From an uncultured Pelagibacteraceae bacterium (GTDB taxonomy: Bacteria; Pseudomonadota; Alphaproteobacteria; Pelagibacterales; Pelagibacteraceae), in contig CACPPK010000002.1 in NCBI GenBank assembly GCA_902635845.1, forward strand, positions 82,713 to 143,539: 60,827 nt of DNA, read 5' to 3'. The position numbers and the translations under genes were made by a program. Under the pieces are notes generated by a model. It did not search any database. It had not been told where the DNA came from and worked only from the letters and a program-made list of their open reading frames with translations. Below, piece by piece: positions 44,510 to 54,513 of the stretch. Position 1 is the stretch's first letter, and the number at the start of each line of letters is the position of its first letter.

Positions 44510-45739
44510 ATGAATAAATTTTTAAAAGAATTTAAAGCTAGGGGTTTTTTCTATCAATGTACAAGTGAAGATGAATTGTCTAAAGAATTAGATGAAAAAA
44601 AGATTAAAGGTTACATAGGTTTCGATTGCACAGCTGAAAGCTTACATGTGGGCAGCTTATTGCAAATAATGTGTTTGCGCCTACTTCAAAAAAATGGACA
44701 TCGACCAATAGTTTTACTTGGTGGAGGAACTACAAGAATTGGAGATCCTTCTGGTAAAGACAAAACTAGAAAAATATTAAGTGAAGATGAGATTGAAAAA
44801 AATATTAAAAATATCAAAAATATTTTAAAAAAATTTTTAGATAATGATGATCCAAATACAAAACCAATATTTGTAAATAATTATACTTGGCTTAAAGACT
44901 TAAATTATATTTCATTTTTAAGAGATATTGGAAAACATTTCACTATAAACAAAATGTTAACATTTGATAGTGTAAAACTCAGATTAGAAAGAGAACAATC
45001 TCTAAGCTATATGGAGTTTAATTATATGATTTTACAAGCATACGATTTTCTCGAATTAAATAAGAAAGAAAATTGTGTCTTGCAAATCGGAGGTTCAGAT
45101 CAATGGGGGAATATTGTTAATGGTGTTGAGCTTATTAAAAGATATTCTAATAATCAAACCTTTGGTTTAACAACTCCGTTAATTACACTTGCAACCGGTG
45201 CTAAAATGGGAAAAACTGAAAATGGAGCTATTTGGTTAGATGAAAAATACTTATCAGCATATGATTATTGGCAATTTTGGAGAAACGTAGATGATAGAGA
45301 TGTAATTAAATTTTTAAAAATGTTTACTGAAATTGAAATTAAGGAAATAGAGACAATTAAAGATAAAAATATCAATGAATTAAAAATACTACTTGCTAAT
45401 AAAACTACAGAAATGTTGCATGGAAAGGAGGCTGCTAATAATTCGGAACAAGCAGCGAAAGAAGCTTTTTCAGGAAACTCTCTTGGTGCAAATTTGCCGA
45501 AAGTAAATATTTACTCTAAGAAAATAGAGGAAAAAATTAACATAGTTGATCTTGTTTTGTTATCTAAATTAGAAAACTCGAAAAGCGAAATCAGAAGACT
45601 TTTAAAAGGGAATGCGGTTAAGATTAATGATAAAATTATTTCAGATGAAAAATTTGAAATTAATAAAAATTTATTTAAAGATAACTATCTTAAACTTTCT
45701 CTAGGAAAAAAAAGACATATTAAAATAGAATTAAATTAA
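44510..45739 (+). CDS. tyrS: Tyrosyl-tRNA synthetase
   Basis: 409 residues. Class I HIGH-like motif HVGSL, KMSKS-like motif KMGKT, the tyrosine-binding FDCTAESLHVG region, and a C-terminal S4 RNA-binding domain (SEIRRLLKGNAVKIN). Usual length. It abuts the convergent AsmA-like gene with no gap. Confidence 0.96.
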   Translation: MNKFLKEFKARGFFYQCTSEDELSKELDEKKIKGYIGFDCTAESLHVGSLLQIMCLRLLQKNGHRPIVLLGGGTTRIGDPSGKDKTRKILSEDEIEKNIKNIKNILKKFLDNDDPNTKPIFVNNYTWLKDLNYISFLRDIGKHFTINKMLTFDSVKLRLEREQSLSYMEFNYMILQAYDFLELNKKENCVLQIGGSDQWGNIVNGVELIKRYSNNQTFGLTTPLITLATGAKMGKTENGAIWLDEKYLSAYDYWQFWRNVDDRDVIKFLKMFTEIEIKEIETIKDKNINELKILLANKTTEMLHGKEAANNSEQAAKEAFSGNSLGANLPKVNIYSKKIEEKINIVDLVLLSKLENSKSEIRRLLKGNAVKINDKIISDEKFEINKNLFKDNYLKLSLGKKRHIKIELN

Positions 45740-48166
45740 CTATTTTTTAATTTTTTCTAAAGTTCTAGTAATAAATCTGGGTGTTAAAGTTTTTATAGGG
45801 TTTACAGTAGTTTCTAGGTCTTTAGGGGGACCTTTAATTTTAAAGCTAACTCCAAAAACACCATCGCCCACTTTCTTTCCAATCAATAAATCTCCAAGCA
45901 AAGGTATTGAAGCAATAGATCTGTTGATTGTCGTCGCTGGGACCAAGGTCCCTCTTAAACTAATCAACTTATCCTTCTCAATGTATCCTTCTAATAAAAT
46001 AGATATTGCTGGACCAATTGCGTATATCTCTTGAATTTTCATAAGTTTATCTTGATTGGTGAAATTCATCTCAAAATCTGTAAATCTAATGCCCTCTCCA
46101 GTAAGTAAGTCTGCTATTCCTTGAAGAGATGCAAGAGCCAACAACTTTGCTAGCGCTGGTATTTCTTTAATTTTAAAGTTATCAATTACTAATTTAGAAT
46201 TTGAAACCCCGTCTTTTTTCAAAGAGTAAAAGTCTAAATATCCTTCAGTATCATCTTTAAATCCTTTAATGAATTTATATCTATCTACTAGAGGTTTTGC
46301 CTTAGATGAGAAAAGAGTGGTAATTTTTTCACCTTGATCATTTGTTCTAATTGTAAATTTTATATTTTGTGAATTGTTATAAAAAGCCAAAATATCTGCT
46401 ACCTCTATTTTATTATTAATAATGTTTATCTTTCCATTTAAATCCTTAACAAAGTATATTTTATCAAGATAAACTTCGTCAAAATTTAGTTCAATATTTA
46501 AGTTATTTTCAAAAAAGTTGTTTTCTTTTTTATCATCGGTATCTAGTAAATTTGAGATTAAAGAATTTGCATTAAATGAAATGCCATCAATTAAATAATT
46601 ATGGCCTTCTACTTTTTTTATATTGTAATTATTTCTTTTATTTTCTGTATCTAAATAATTAAAATTTGCCTGATCAATTTTTATTATTTGATTAGAATCG
46701 TTGAGAAATAAATTTTTAATTTTAATGTAATTTTTTTCTTCATTAATAATAAAGCTATTTATGTTTAGATTTTTATTATTTTTTAGTTCTCCATTAATTA
46801 GAAGACTCATTTCACTTTTGTCTTTTTTTTTATAATTAATATTATCAATTTTAAATTTTGTATTTTTTATATTTAAATTAGTATTAAAACTTATTTGATT
46901 TTTTTTTTTCTCAATAAAATAATCAATTTCCTCAAAATCCTGGTCTATTTTAAATTTACCAGAACCTGAAAAAGTAAGTTTGTTATTATTAAAATTAATT
47001 TTTAATTTTTGATTATTAAAATTAATATTTTTATTAATTTGAGGGAAGAAAATTTTTAAAAAATCTTGTTTTTCTAAAACTATATTTTTTAAAAGTAATT
47101 CTGAATCTATACTTAAATCCTTATTTTTTTTATTTATCAAATATTTAATTTCATCTGCTTCTTCAGTATTTAACTGAATTTGTCCCTCACCGTTAATTGA
47201 TAAATTATTATCCTTATAATTTAAATTTAATTTATGATTATCGAGTAGAATAAAGTCATCAACTTCTGGAAAATAATTATTAATTATTTTTAATTTTTTA
47301 TATTTTAGCTTAGAAAGATTTATATCAGAACTTAATATAATATTTTTGACTTTAAATTTTTCATCTATTTCCAAAGAAAATTCATTATTTGTTTTAAATT
47401 TAGCATCATCTAAGATTATATTTTCAAAACTTAAATTTAATAATTTTAATATATTTGAATTTAAACTTGATTGATCGTTTTCAATAACAGCATCAACTAA
47501 AAAACTATTTTTTTTCTTTTTTATGAATAATTTTTTTGATGTAAAATTTACTTCTTCTGCTTTAAAATTTATTTCGTTAAGATGATAATTATCTTTTTGA
47601 AAATTAAAATTAAAATTTATATTCTTAAAATTTGCCTTATTTAAAAAATTAATACTTGCATCTTTTATTAAACCCATGATTTCATAATCATTTTTAATTT
47701 TGCCATTTTCATCTATGTTCAAACTCAAATCTATAGTTACATGACCTTTTTTTACAATTTTTTCTAATATAAATAATTGAGGTTTATTATTTGTGGTCCG
47801 AATAAATTTAATTAAATCATTTAATAATATAGACTTAGTTGTTACCTCTATATTTGACGATGAAATCTTATTTTTAATTAAAGAACTGAAAGAGACTTGA
47901 GTTTTAATACTTTCTAATGCCAAAGGTCTTTTTGAAAAATATACTGTGGTACCAACTGTTTTTGCATAAATTTTTAATTTAAAAGGATCAAGAATAAATT
48001 TAATTTTTTTTAAATCTATATCTATCTTTTTATTTATTAGTGAAATTCTTTTTTTTATTTGATCATTAAATTTATTTGTCTCTATACCTATGGTACTAAG
48101 GTAAACTGTCAAAATAACTAACACTGACAAAAGTAGGATAAAATATTTTAAAATATTATTTCTCAT
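45740..48166 (-). CDS. AsmA-like/DUF3971 inner-membrane protein
   Basis: 808 residues with one N-terminal membrane segment and a long low-complexity, N/K/I-rich beta-repeat body, then a conserved C-terminal AsmA-like region (GIRFTDFEMNFTNQDKLMKIQEIYAIGPAISI, LVPATTINRSIASIPLLGDLL). YhdP/TamB-like relatives help lipid transport between membranes. The start lies 11 nt inside the prfB end, so it is translationally linked. Function unproved here. Confidence 0.8.
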   Translation of the reverse strand: MRNNILKYFILLLSVLVILTVYLSTIGIETNKFNDQIKKRISLINKKIDIDLKKIKFILDPFKLKIYAKTVGTTVYFSKRPLALESIKTQVSFSSLIKNKISSSNIEVTTKSILLNDLIKFIRTTNNKPQLFILEKIVKKGHVTIDLSLNIDENGKIKNDYEIMGLIKDASINFLNKANFKNINFNFNFQKDNYHLNEINFKAEEVNFTSKKLFIKKKKNSFLVDAVIENDQSSLNSNILKLLNLSFENIILDDAKFKTNNEFSLEIDEKFKVKNIILSSDINLSKLKYKKLKIINNYFPEVDDFILLDNHKLNLNYKDNNLSINGEGQIQLNTEEADEIKYLINKKNKDLSIDSELLLKNIVLEKQDFLKIFFPQINKNINFNNQKLKINFNNNKLTFSGSGKFKIDQDFEEIDYFIEKKKNQISFNTNLNIKNTKFKIDNINYKKKDKSEMSLLINGELKNNKNLNINSFIINEEKNYIKIKNLFLNDSNQIIKIDQANFNYLDTENKRNNYNIKKVEGHNYLIDGISFNANSLISNLLDTDDKKENNFFENNLNIELNFDEVYLDKIYFVKDLNGKINIINNKIEVADILAFYNNSQNIKFTIRTNDQGEKITTLFSSKAKPLVDRYKFIKGFKDDTEGYLDFYSLKKDGVSNSKLVIDNFKIKEIPALAKLLALASLQGIADLLTGEGIRFTDFEMNFTNQDKLMKIQEIYAIGPAISILLEGYIEKDKLISLRGTLVPATTINRSIASIPLLGDLLIGKKVGDGVFGVSFKIKGPPKDLETTVNPIKTLTPRFITRTLEKIKK

Positions 48167-49257
48167 TTAACTTATAAAGTGATTGTTCCAAAAATTCATC
48201 AATATCACCATCTAACACTTTATCAGGACTAGTGCTTTCAAAATTAGTTCTATTATCTTTTACAAGTCTGTAAGGTTGAAGAACATATGATCTAATTTGA
48301 TGACCCCACCCAATTTCAGATTTAGAACTTTCAATATTTTGACTTTCTTCCTCTCTTTTTTTAATCTCATAATCATATAATCTTGCTTTCAACATATTCA
48401 TGCATGTTTCTTTATTTTTATGTTGTGATCTTTCATTTTGACATTGAACAACAATTTTTGACGGAATATGAGTTATTCTAACTGCGCTGTCGGTAGTGTT
48501 AACATGCTGGCCACCTGCTCCACTGGAACGATAGGTGTCTATTCTTAAATCTTTTTCTAAAATTTCTATATTTATATTTTCATCTACAACTGGATAAATC
48601 CAAACACTTGCAAAACTTGTGTGTCTCCTTGCTCCAGAGTCGAATGGAGATATCCTAACTAATCTATGTATCCCTGATTCTTTTTTTAACCATCCGAAAA
48701 CATAATCTCCATCTATTTTAATTGTTGTGGATTTTATTCCAGCTTCATCACCTTTATGCTCACTAATCAAATTTGATTTAAAATTTTTTTTATCAGACCA
48801 TTTTAAATACATTCGTCTAAGCATATCAGCCCAATCCTGACTTTCTGTGCCTCCAGCACCAGCATGTATTTCTATATAACAATTTAAAGGGTCTGCTTCA
48901 TTAGATAAAAAACATTTAATTTCATTTTTTTTAACTTCACTTTTTAAATCTTTTATATTTTGTAAAATTTCATTTTGAACTTGTAAATTTTCTTCTTCAT
49001 GCGCCAGTTGACTCAAATCATCTAAATCTTTTAGTTTTTCGACATTATTATTTAAAGAATTAGTTAAATCTTCATAAAATTTCTTTTCTTTGATTACTCT
49101 TTGAGAATTATTTTTATCTTGCCAAAAATCGGCGCTCAGCATTTGTGAGTTTAATGATTGTAGCTTTGAATAGATATTGTTTTTTTCAAAGATACTCCTG
49201 TATTTTTTGATTTATCTTTTCAATCTCTTCTTTTAAATTTTGATAATTATTATCCAT
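48156..49257 (-). CDS. prfB: Peptide chain release factor 2, with programmed +1 frameshift
   Basis: Translation starts at ATG 49257, reads 23 codons to CTT (49191-49189), meets an in-frame TGA (49188-49186), and continues in the +1 frame at GAA (49187) for 343 more residues, giving a 366-residue RF2 of usual length. The site CAG-GAG-TAT-CTT-TGA has the Shine-Dalgarno-like AGGAG with the spacing of the E. coli site. The RF2-type SPF motif (VRISPFDSGARRHTSFAS) and GGQ (SSGAGGQHVNTTDSAVR) are intact. Starting at the internal ATG at 49142 would lose the first 38 residues. The ATG overlaps the mrcA stop (TAATG). Confidence 0.93.
49186..49200 (-). other. prfB +1 frameshift site
   Basis: Minus-strand reading CAG GAG TAT CTT TGA A. 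A Shine-Dalgarno-like AGGAG, a TAT spacer codon, the slippery CTT codon and a UGA stop match the bacterial RF2 autoregulation signal. Low RF2 leads to slow termination at UGA and more +1 shifting, so more RF2. Downstream reading after the shift (EKNNIYSKLQSLNSQ) connects smoothly to the conserved LSADFWQD. Confidence 0.93.
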
Positions 49258-51593
49258 TAGTAAAACTTTAATATATTATTTGAATCTAATCTATCTGAAT
49301 TTGTATAAAGTACTTTTCCATCAACCACATTTTCTTTTTTAAAAACCTCAATAATAGTATTCTTTGAGTTAAATTTTGCTTTTTGACCTGTTAAAGGGTC
49401 AACAACCATCATTACTGTACCTTTAGCAGCCTTAAATGGTCTTGCATCATTTTTGTTAATAGAATCACTTATAAAACTTTTGAATATTGGTAAAGCCGTT
49501 TTAGATCCTGTTTCATATTTTCCTAATGGAACTGGATTATCTGAACCAACATAAACACCAACTAGTAAATTTGAAGTAAAACCTATAAACCAAGTATCTG
49601 TATTTTTATTTGTCGTTCCAGTTTTACCTGCAATATTTAAATTTAAGTCTTTTAGTTTTTTAGCTGTACCTCTTTGAACAACTCCTTCTAAAATTGATGT
49701 CATTTGAAAAGCTGTTTCTGGAGAAAATATTTGCGTATAATTATTTTTAATCTCTGGATAATCGTTGGTTAAATAAGAAATTTGATCACAATTAATACAT
49801 TTTCTTTTATAATTATTAAAAATAGTATTTCCCTCACTGTCCTGAATTCTATCTATCAGTATTGGTTCAACAAGTTTTCCTCCATTAACAAAAACTGAAT
49901 AAGCAGATGTAAGTTTTAATAAAGTTGTTTCAGCAGATCCCAAAGATATGGATAAAAGTTCTTCTGGATTATCATAAATTTTTAATGCTTTTGAAAAATC
50001 AACTATTTTCTCAACACCAAGATTTTGGGCTATTCTTACTGTCATTAAATTTCTAGATTTCTCCAAACCAACTCTTAAAGTCGAAGGTCCATAAAATTTT
50101 TTTCCATAATTTTCTGGTTTCCACATTTTTAAATCAACTCCTTGGTCTAAAACCAATGGAGCGTCTAGAACTAATGATGTTGGTGTAAAATTGTTCTCTA
50201 AGGCTAATGCATAAACAAATGGTTTAAAAGCTGATCCAGGCTGTCTTTTAGCTTGTGTTGCTCTGTTAAATTCACTTTGTTTAAAACTAAAACCACCACT
50301 TATTGCTAAAACTCTTCCAGTAAATGGATCCATGACAACAATTCCACCATTTACCTTTGGTAATTGTTGCAAGTTAAAAATATTTTCTTGAAGATTTTTA
50401 ACATAAATAATATCACCAAGTTTTAATAATTTATTAAATTCTTTTTTTGTCCAAGAAATACTCTGATATTCAATAACACCCTCGATATTATCTTCTGTTT
50501 CTATTTCTGCTGAAAATTTATTTATCTTTTTGACTATTGCTAATTTCCAATTAATTGAATTTTCTAATTTATACTTTTCTAAATCTTTTTTCCATTCTGA
50601 ATTATAAATCTTGTTAGTAAGTGGTCCTCTCCATCCCTTTCTTTTATCATATGCTATTAATCCATCTCTAAGAGATTTTGTTGCAATTGTTTGTAAATTT
50701 AAATCTATTGGAGTATTGATATTAAAACCTTGTTTATAAACTTTATCATAGCTCAAAGTTTCAATTACGCTCTTTCTCACATCTTCAATAAAATATTGAG
50801 CGTCTTCTAAATAAATTTTTTTGTTTTTTTTTAAAATTATTTCCTCTTTTGTAAGTTTTTCATACCATTCTGAAGTTAAATAATTATTATCTAACAAATT
50901 TTTTAAAACTAAATTTCTTCTAAATTTTGCTATATCCGGATCTCTATAAGGGTTATATCTACTAGGTGCTTTTGGCAAAGCTGCTAATAAAGCGGCTTCT
51001 GAGTAATTTAAATCTTTAATAGATTTATCAAAATATTCTAAGCTTGCCGCAGCTACTCCATATGCTCCACTTCCAAGATAAATTTGGTTTAGATAAAGTT
51101 CTAAAATTCTTTCTTTAGATAAAGCTCTCTCTATTCTAAAAGCTAGAATTGCTTCCTTAATTTTCCTATTTAAACTTACTTCATTTGTTAGTAAAAAGTT
51201 TTTTGCTACCTGTTGAGTAATTGTAGATGCTCCCTCTAACCTTTTAGATGATAAAAGATTTGAAATATTATTTATTACGGCTCTAACAACACCTTTAGCA
51301 TCAACCCCTGGATGTTTGAAAAAATTTTTATCTTCAGCAGATAAAAATGCATTAATTACATTTTTTGGAATTGAATTAAATGGAACAAATACTCTTTTTT
51401 CCTGTGAAAAATCTGCCACCAAATCACCATTACCAGAGTAAACTTTACTAGAAACAGGAGGTTTGTAACTTTTAAGAAATTTATAATCTGGTAAATCATT
51501 AGAATAAGTCCATAAAACACTAATTATCAAAATTGCTGATAATAGAATAAAAGAAGTAATTAAAATAAAGATATTTCTAAAAAATTTATTCAT
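49257..51593 (-). CDS. mrcA: Penicillin-binding protein 1A
   Basis: 778 residues. N-terminal membrane segment, then a GT51 transglycosylase domain (SAEDKNFFKHPGVD, EGASTITQQVAKN, LNQIYLGSGAYGV) and a transpeptidase domain with SxxK (GSAFKPF), SxN (KSRNLMT) and KTGTT. It polymerises and cross-links peptidoglycan. Co-transcribed with prfB through a TAATG junction. The N-acetylmuramoyl-alanine amidase gene often found between rne and mrcA in alphaproteobacteria is absent. Confidence 0.95.
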   Translation of the reverse strand: MNKFFRNIFILITSFILLSAILIISVLWTYSNDLPDYKFLKSYKPPVSSKVYSGNGDLVADFSQEKRVFVPFNSIPKNVINAFLSAEDKNFFKHPGVDAKGVVRAVINNISNLLSSKRLEGASTITQQVAKNFLLTNEVSLNRKIKEAILAFRIERALSKERILELYLNQIYLGSGAYGVAAASLEYFDKSIKDLNYSEAALLAALPKAPSRYNPYRDPDIAKFRRNLVLKNLLDNNYLTSEWYEKLTKEEIILKKNKKIYLEDAQYFIEDVRKSVIETLSYDKVYKQGFNINTPIDLNLQTIATKSLRDGLIAYDKRKGWRGPLTNKIYNSEWKKDLEKYKLENSINWKLAIVKKINKFSAEIETEDNIEGVIEYQSISWTKKEFNKLLKLGDIIYVKNLQENIFNLQQLPKVNGGIVVMDPFTGRVLAISGGFSFKQSEFNRATQAKRQPGSAFKPFVYALALENNFTPTSLVLDAPLVLDQGVDLKMWKPENYGKKFYGPSTLRVGLEKSRNLMTVRIAQNLGVEKIVDFSKALKIYDNPEELLSISLGSAETTLLKLTSAYSVFVNGGKLVEPILIDRIQDSEGNTIFNNYKRKCINCDQISYLTNDYPEIKNNYTQIFSPETAFQMTSILEGVVQRGTAKKLKDLNLNIAGKTGTTNKNTDTWFIGFTSNLLVGVYVGSDNPVPLGKYETGSKTALPIFKSFISDSINKNDARPFKAAKGTVMMVVDPLTGQKAKFNSKNTIIEVFKKENVVDGKVLYTNSDRLDSNNILKFY

Positions 51594-51693
51594 TTTAATT
51601 TCATTATATCTTGGAATTTGTTAAAGATATGGCAAGAAAATTAAACAAAATTTTAAAAATTAAATTACTAATGAAATTAACATTCACAAAATT

Positions 51694-53511
51694 ATGGAAA
51701 AAAATTTATATATCGATGCCTCGCATCCTAACGAAACTAGAGTTGTTCTTAAATCAGGCGAAAATATTGAAGATTACGAGTACGAAGGTTTAAAAAATAA
51801 CTTAATTAAAAATAATATTTATTTAGGCAAAGTAAGTAGAATTGAACCCTCTTTGCAAGCAGCCTTCGTTGATTTTGGAAGAGAAAGGCATGGGTTTTTG
51901 TCTTTTAATGATATTCAATCAGATTATTATCAGATACCAAAAGCAGATTTAGAAAGAATTAAAGAGGAAGAAGAAAAAGCTAGAGAAGAACTTTCAAGAG
52001 AAGTTGAGGCTAAAGAAGAGGAAAATATTGCTGAAGGAAAATTAGAAATTGATGATCCTATAGAAAAGATATCAGAAGAACAAATAGAAGAAGATTCAAA
52101 TAATAAAGAAAATATTACTGAAAAAGAAAATTTAGATGATGGAAAAGAAAAAAAGAAAGAGCATAGATTTAAATTTAAAAGATATAAAATTCAGGAAGTA
52201 ATTAAACCTAACCAGGTAATTCTTGTACAGGTAATTAAAGACGAGAGAGGTCAAAAAGGTGCCGCTTTAAGTACTTTCATTTCTATTGCAGGTAAATATA
52301 TAGTTTTAATGCCAAACACTCCTAAAGGAGGAGGTATATCGAGAAAAATATTTAATCCTGCTGATAGAAAAAAAATAAGAACAATTTTAAATGAAATTGA
52401 AATACCTAAGGAGATGGGATTAATTGTAAGAACTGCTGGAAGCAATAAAACAAAAAATGAAATAAATAGTGATTTAACAACTTTAATCAATTCTTGGAGT
52501 CAAATAAAGGAAAATGCAATAAACTCTATTGCTCCCTCTTTAATTCATCAAGAAAGTGAAATAATTAAAAGAACTTTGAGAGATATGTTTGACGAAAATA
52601 CCCAAAATATAATTGTAGAAGGTAACGAGGGTTATAAGAAAGCTCAATCGTTCATGAAAACTATGATGCCTTCAAATGTGAAAAAAGTTAAAAAATATAG
52701 AGGAAAAATTCCACTATTTATTCAAGAAAAAATTGAACAAAAATTAAATCAAATATTTGACTCTGAAATTAAACTTAAATCAGGAGGATATTTGGTTATC
52801 AACCCAACAGAGGCTTTGGTTTCTATTGATATAAATTCTGGAAGTTCAATAAAAGGAAAAAATGTTGAAAGCACTGCTTTAGATACTAATATTGAAGCTG
52901 CAGAAGAAATTGCAAGACAAATAAAGATAAGAGATTTGTCTGGTTTAATCATTATAGATTTTATTGATATGCTAAGTTATGGAAATAGGAGATTGGTAGA
53001 AAGAAAACTAAAAGAAAAATGCAGATCAGATAGAGCAAGAATTCAAATTGGAAGAATAAGTAATTTTGGTCTTTTGGAGATGTCAAGACAAAGGCTAAGG
53101 GAAAGTGCAATTAAATGGAAAGTTACATTAACGGACGAATCTTTTGCTCAAAAACTATTAAAAATTGTTGAATTAAAAGCAGTTATTAATAAAGCTAAAT
53201 TTGTTGAATTAAAAGTATGTGAAAAAGTTTCAGATTTTCTTAAAGAAAATTTTGTTGATGACCTCACTTATTTTGAAAAAAAAAGTAAAATAAAGATAGA
53301 TATAATAAGCGACAATTCTTTAATAATACCAGAATACATTATAGATATTAAAAATAAATCAAAGAAAACAGTTGAATTAGTAGAATATTACGAAAAATTA
53401 AAAAATTTAGAAATCCAAAACAAAGAAAATAAGTTTTTAGAAAAAAAAGAAAATAAAAAAATAAACAAAAAAACTTATAAGAAAAAAAGATATTATAAAA
53501 AAACTAAATAA
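51694..53511 (+). CDS. rne: RNase E/G family ribonuclease
   Basis: 605 residues from ATG 51694. An S1 domain (YLGKVSRIEPSLQAAFVDFGRERHGFL) interrupted by a long acidic, charged insertion (residues about 90-150), a 5'-sensor/RNase H region, and the DNase I-like catalytic core (SIDINSGSS, IIIDFIDM) with the Mg-binding Asp. The zinc-link CPxCxGxG that tethers subunits in E. coli RNase E (Cys404, Cys407) is not seen: after EMSRQRLRES the sequence reads AIKWKVTLTDESF. A short basic tail (KKENKKINKKTYKKKRYYKK) replaces the long degradosome scaffold. Confidence 0.93.
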   Translation: MEKNLYIDASHPNETRVVLKSGENIEDYEYEGLKNNLIKNNIYLGKVSRIEPSLQAAFVDFGRERHGFLSFNDIQSDYYQIPKADLERIKEEEEKAREELSREVEAKEEENIAEGKLEIDDPIEKISEEQIEEDSNNKENITEKENLDDGKEKKKEHRFKFKRYKIQEVIKPNQVILVQVIKDERGQKGAALSTFISIAGKYIVLMPNTPKGGGISRKIFNPADRKKIRTILNEIEIPKEMGLIVRTAGSNKTKNEINSDLTTLINSWSQIKENAINSIAPSLIHQESEIIKRTLRDMFDENTQNIIVEGNEGYKKAQSFMKTMMPSNVKKVKKYRGKIPLFIQEKIEQKLNQIFDSEIKLKSGGYLVINPTEALVSIDINSGSSIKGKNVESTALDTNIEAAEEIARQIKIRDLSGLIIIDFIDMLSYGNRRLVERKLKEKCRSDRARIQIGRISNFGLLEMSRQRLRESAIKWKVTLTDESFAQKLLKIVELKAVINKAKFVELKVCEKVSDFLKENFVDDLTYFEKKSKIKIDIISDNSLIIPEYIIDIKNKSKKTVELVEYYEKLKNLEIQNKENKFLEKKENKKINKKTYKKKRYYKKTK

Positions 53512-54292
53512 TCCCTTTTGATGGAGATGATGGATTGCCCATCAAAATTTTATCTATTCTTCCAGAGTTGTAGGATTGTCTACCAGCGATAACAGCATTT
53601 TTAAAAGCAAGTGCCATTTCAAAAGGTTTTTTAGCTTTTGCTATAGCAGTGTTAACAAGTACTCCATCACATCCTAGCTCCATTGCAATTGTAGCGTCTG
53701 AAGCTTGGCCCAAACCAGCATCAATAATTAATGGAAGTTTAGTTTGTTTTCTAATTATTTGAATATTTATTTTGTTTTGAATTCCTAGTCCTGACCCAAT
53801 AGGAGCAGCTAGAGGCATAATCGCGTCAGCACCTGAATTCTCCAGACGCTTAGCCATTAAAGGATCATCATTGCAATAAACCATAACTTGAAAACCTTCT
53901 TTAGCTAAAACTTCAGTTGATTTTAGAGTTTCTATCATATCAGGAAATAAATTTTTTTTATCTCCTAAAACTTCTAATTTAACTAACTTCCAACCGCCTA
54001 TTTCTCTAGCTAATCTTAAAGTTCTCAGAGCTTCTTTTGAATTAAAACATCCAGCAGTATTAGGTAAATATGTAATTTTTTTTGGATCAATATAATCCAT
54101 CAGCAAAGGTTTATTTTTATCTAAAATATTAACCCTTCTTACAGCAACTGTTACAATTTCTGCTCCCGACAATTTAATTGCCTTTGCACACTCAGACATA
54201 CTTTTATATTTTCCCGTCCCAACAATTAATCTGGAATTAAATTTTTTATTTGCAATAATTAGACTATCTTTTTTCAAATTAACCACCTCCAA
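53504..54292 (-). CDS. thiG: Thiazole synthase
   Basis: 262 residues. GTGKYKSMSECAKAI, the Schiff-base Lys in KLVKLEVLGDKKNLFPD, and MPLAAPIGSGLGI are ThiG hallmarks. With ThiS it builds the thiazole phosphate of thiamine. It overlaps thiS by 14 nt and the convergent rne by 8 nt. No TPP riboswitch was seen upstream. Confidence 0.95.
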   Translation of the reverse strand: MEVVNLKKDSLIIANKKFNSRLIVGTGKYKSMSECAKAIKLSGAEIVTVAVRRVNILDKNKPLLMDYIDPKKITYLPNTAGCFNSKEALRTLRLAREIGGWKLVKLEVLGDKKNLFPDMIETLKSTEVLAKEGFQVMVYCNDDPLMAKRLENSGADAIMPLAAPIGSGLGIQNKINIQIIRKQTKLPLIIDAGLGQASDATIAMELGCDGVLVNTAIAKAKKPFEMALAFKNAVIAGRQSYNSGRIDKILMGNPSSPSKGII

Positions 54293-54497
54293 TAAAATGA
54301 ACTATTTCAATTTTATCATTTTTATTTATTTTTATTTTATTAATTTTTTTTTTATCAATTATTTCTTCATTTATCTCAATTGCTACTTTTTTTAATGGTA
54401 TTTTTAGATTTTTTAACACTATAGAGAGTTTGGAATCTTGAGTAATAGATTTTATTTTGCCATTTATTTTAATTTTTATTTTTTTTATTTTTTTCAT
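54279..54497 (-). CDS. thiS: Sulfur-carrier protein ThiS
   Basis: 72 residues, beta-grasp fold, ending in the Gly-Gly tail VHFIGGG that carries the thiocarboxylate. Very Lys/Ile-rich. Directly before thiG with overlap, which makes the call firm. Head to head with aroQ over 16 nt, so there is little room for a regulatory RNA. Confidence 0.88.
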   Translation of the reverse strand: MKKIKKIKIKINGKIKSITQDSKLSIVLKNLKIPLKKVAIEINEEIIDKKKINKIKINKNDKIEIVHFIGGG

Positions 54498-54513
54498 CGT
54501 ATATAAGTGCTGA

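Noticed and set aside
51611-51793. 60-residue ORF before rne
   Set aside because: Overlaps the firm rne start in another frame; composition is random Lys/Leu.
54498-54513. TPP riboswitch upstream of thiS
   Set aside because: The spacer to aroQ is only 16 nt, too short for the element.
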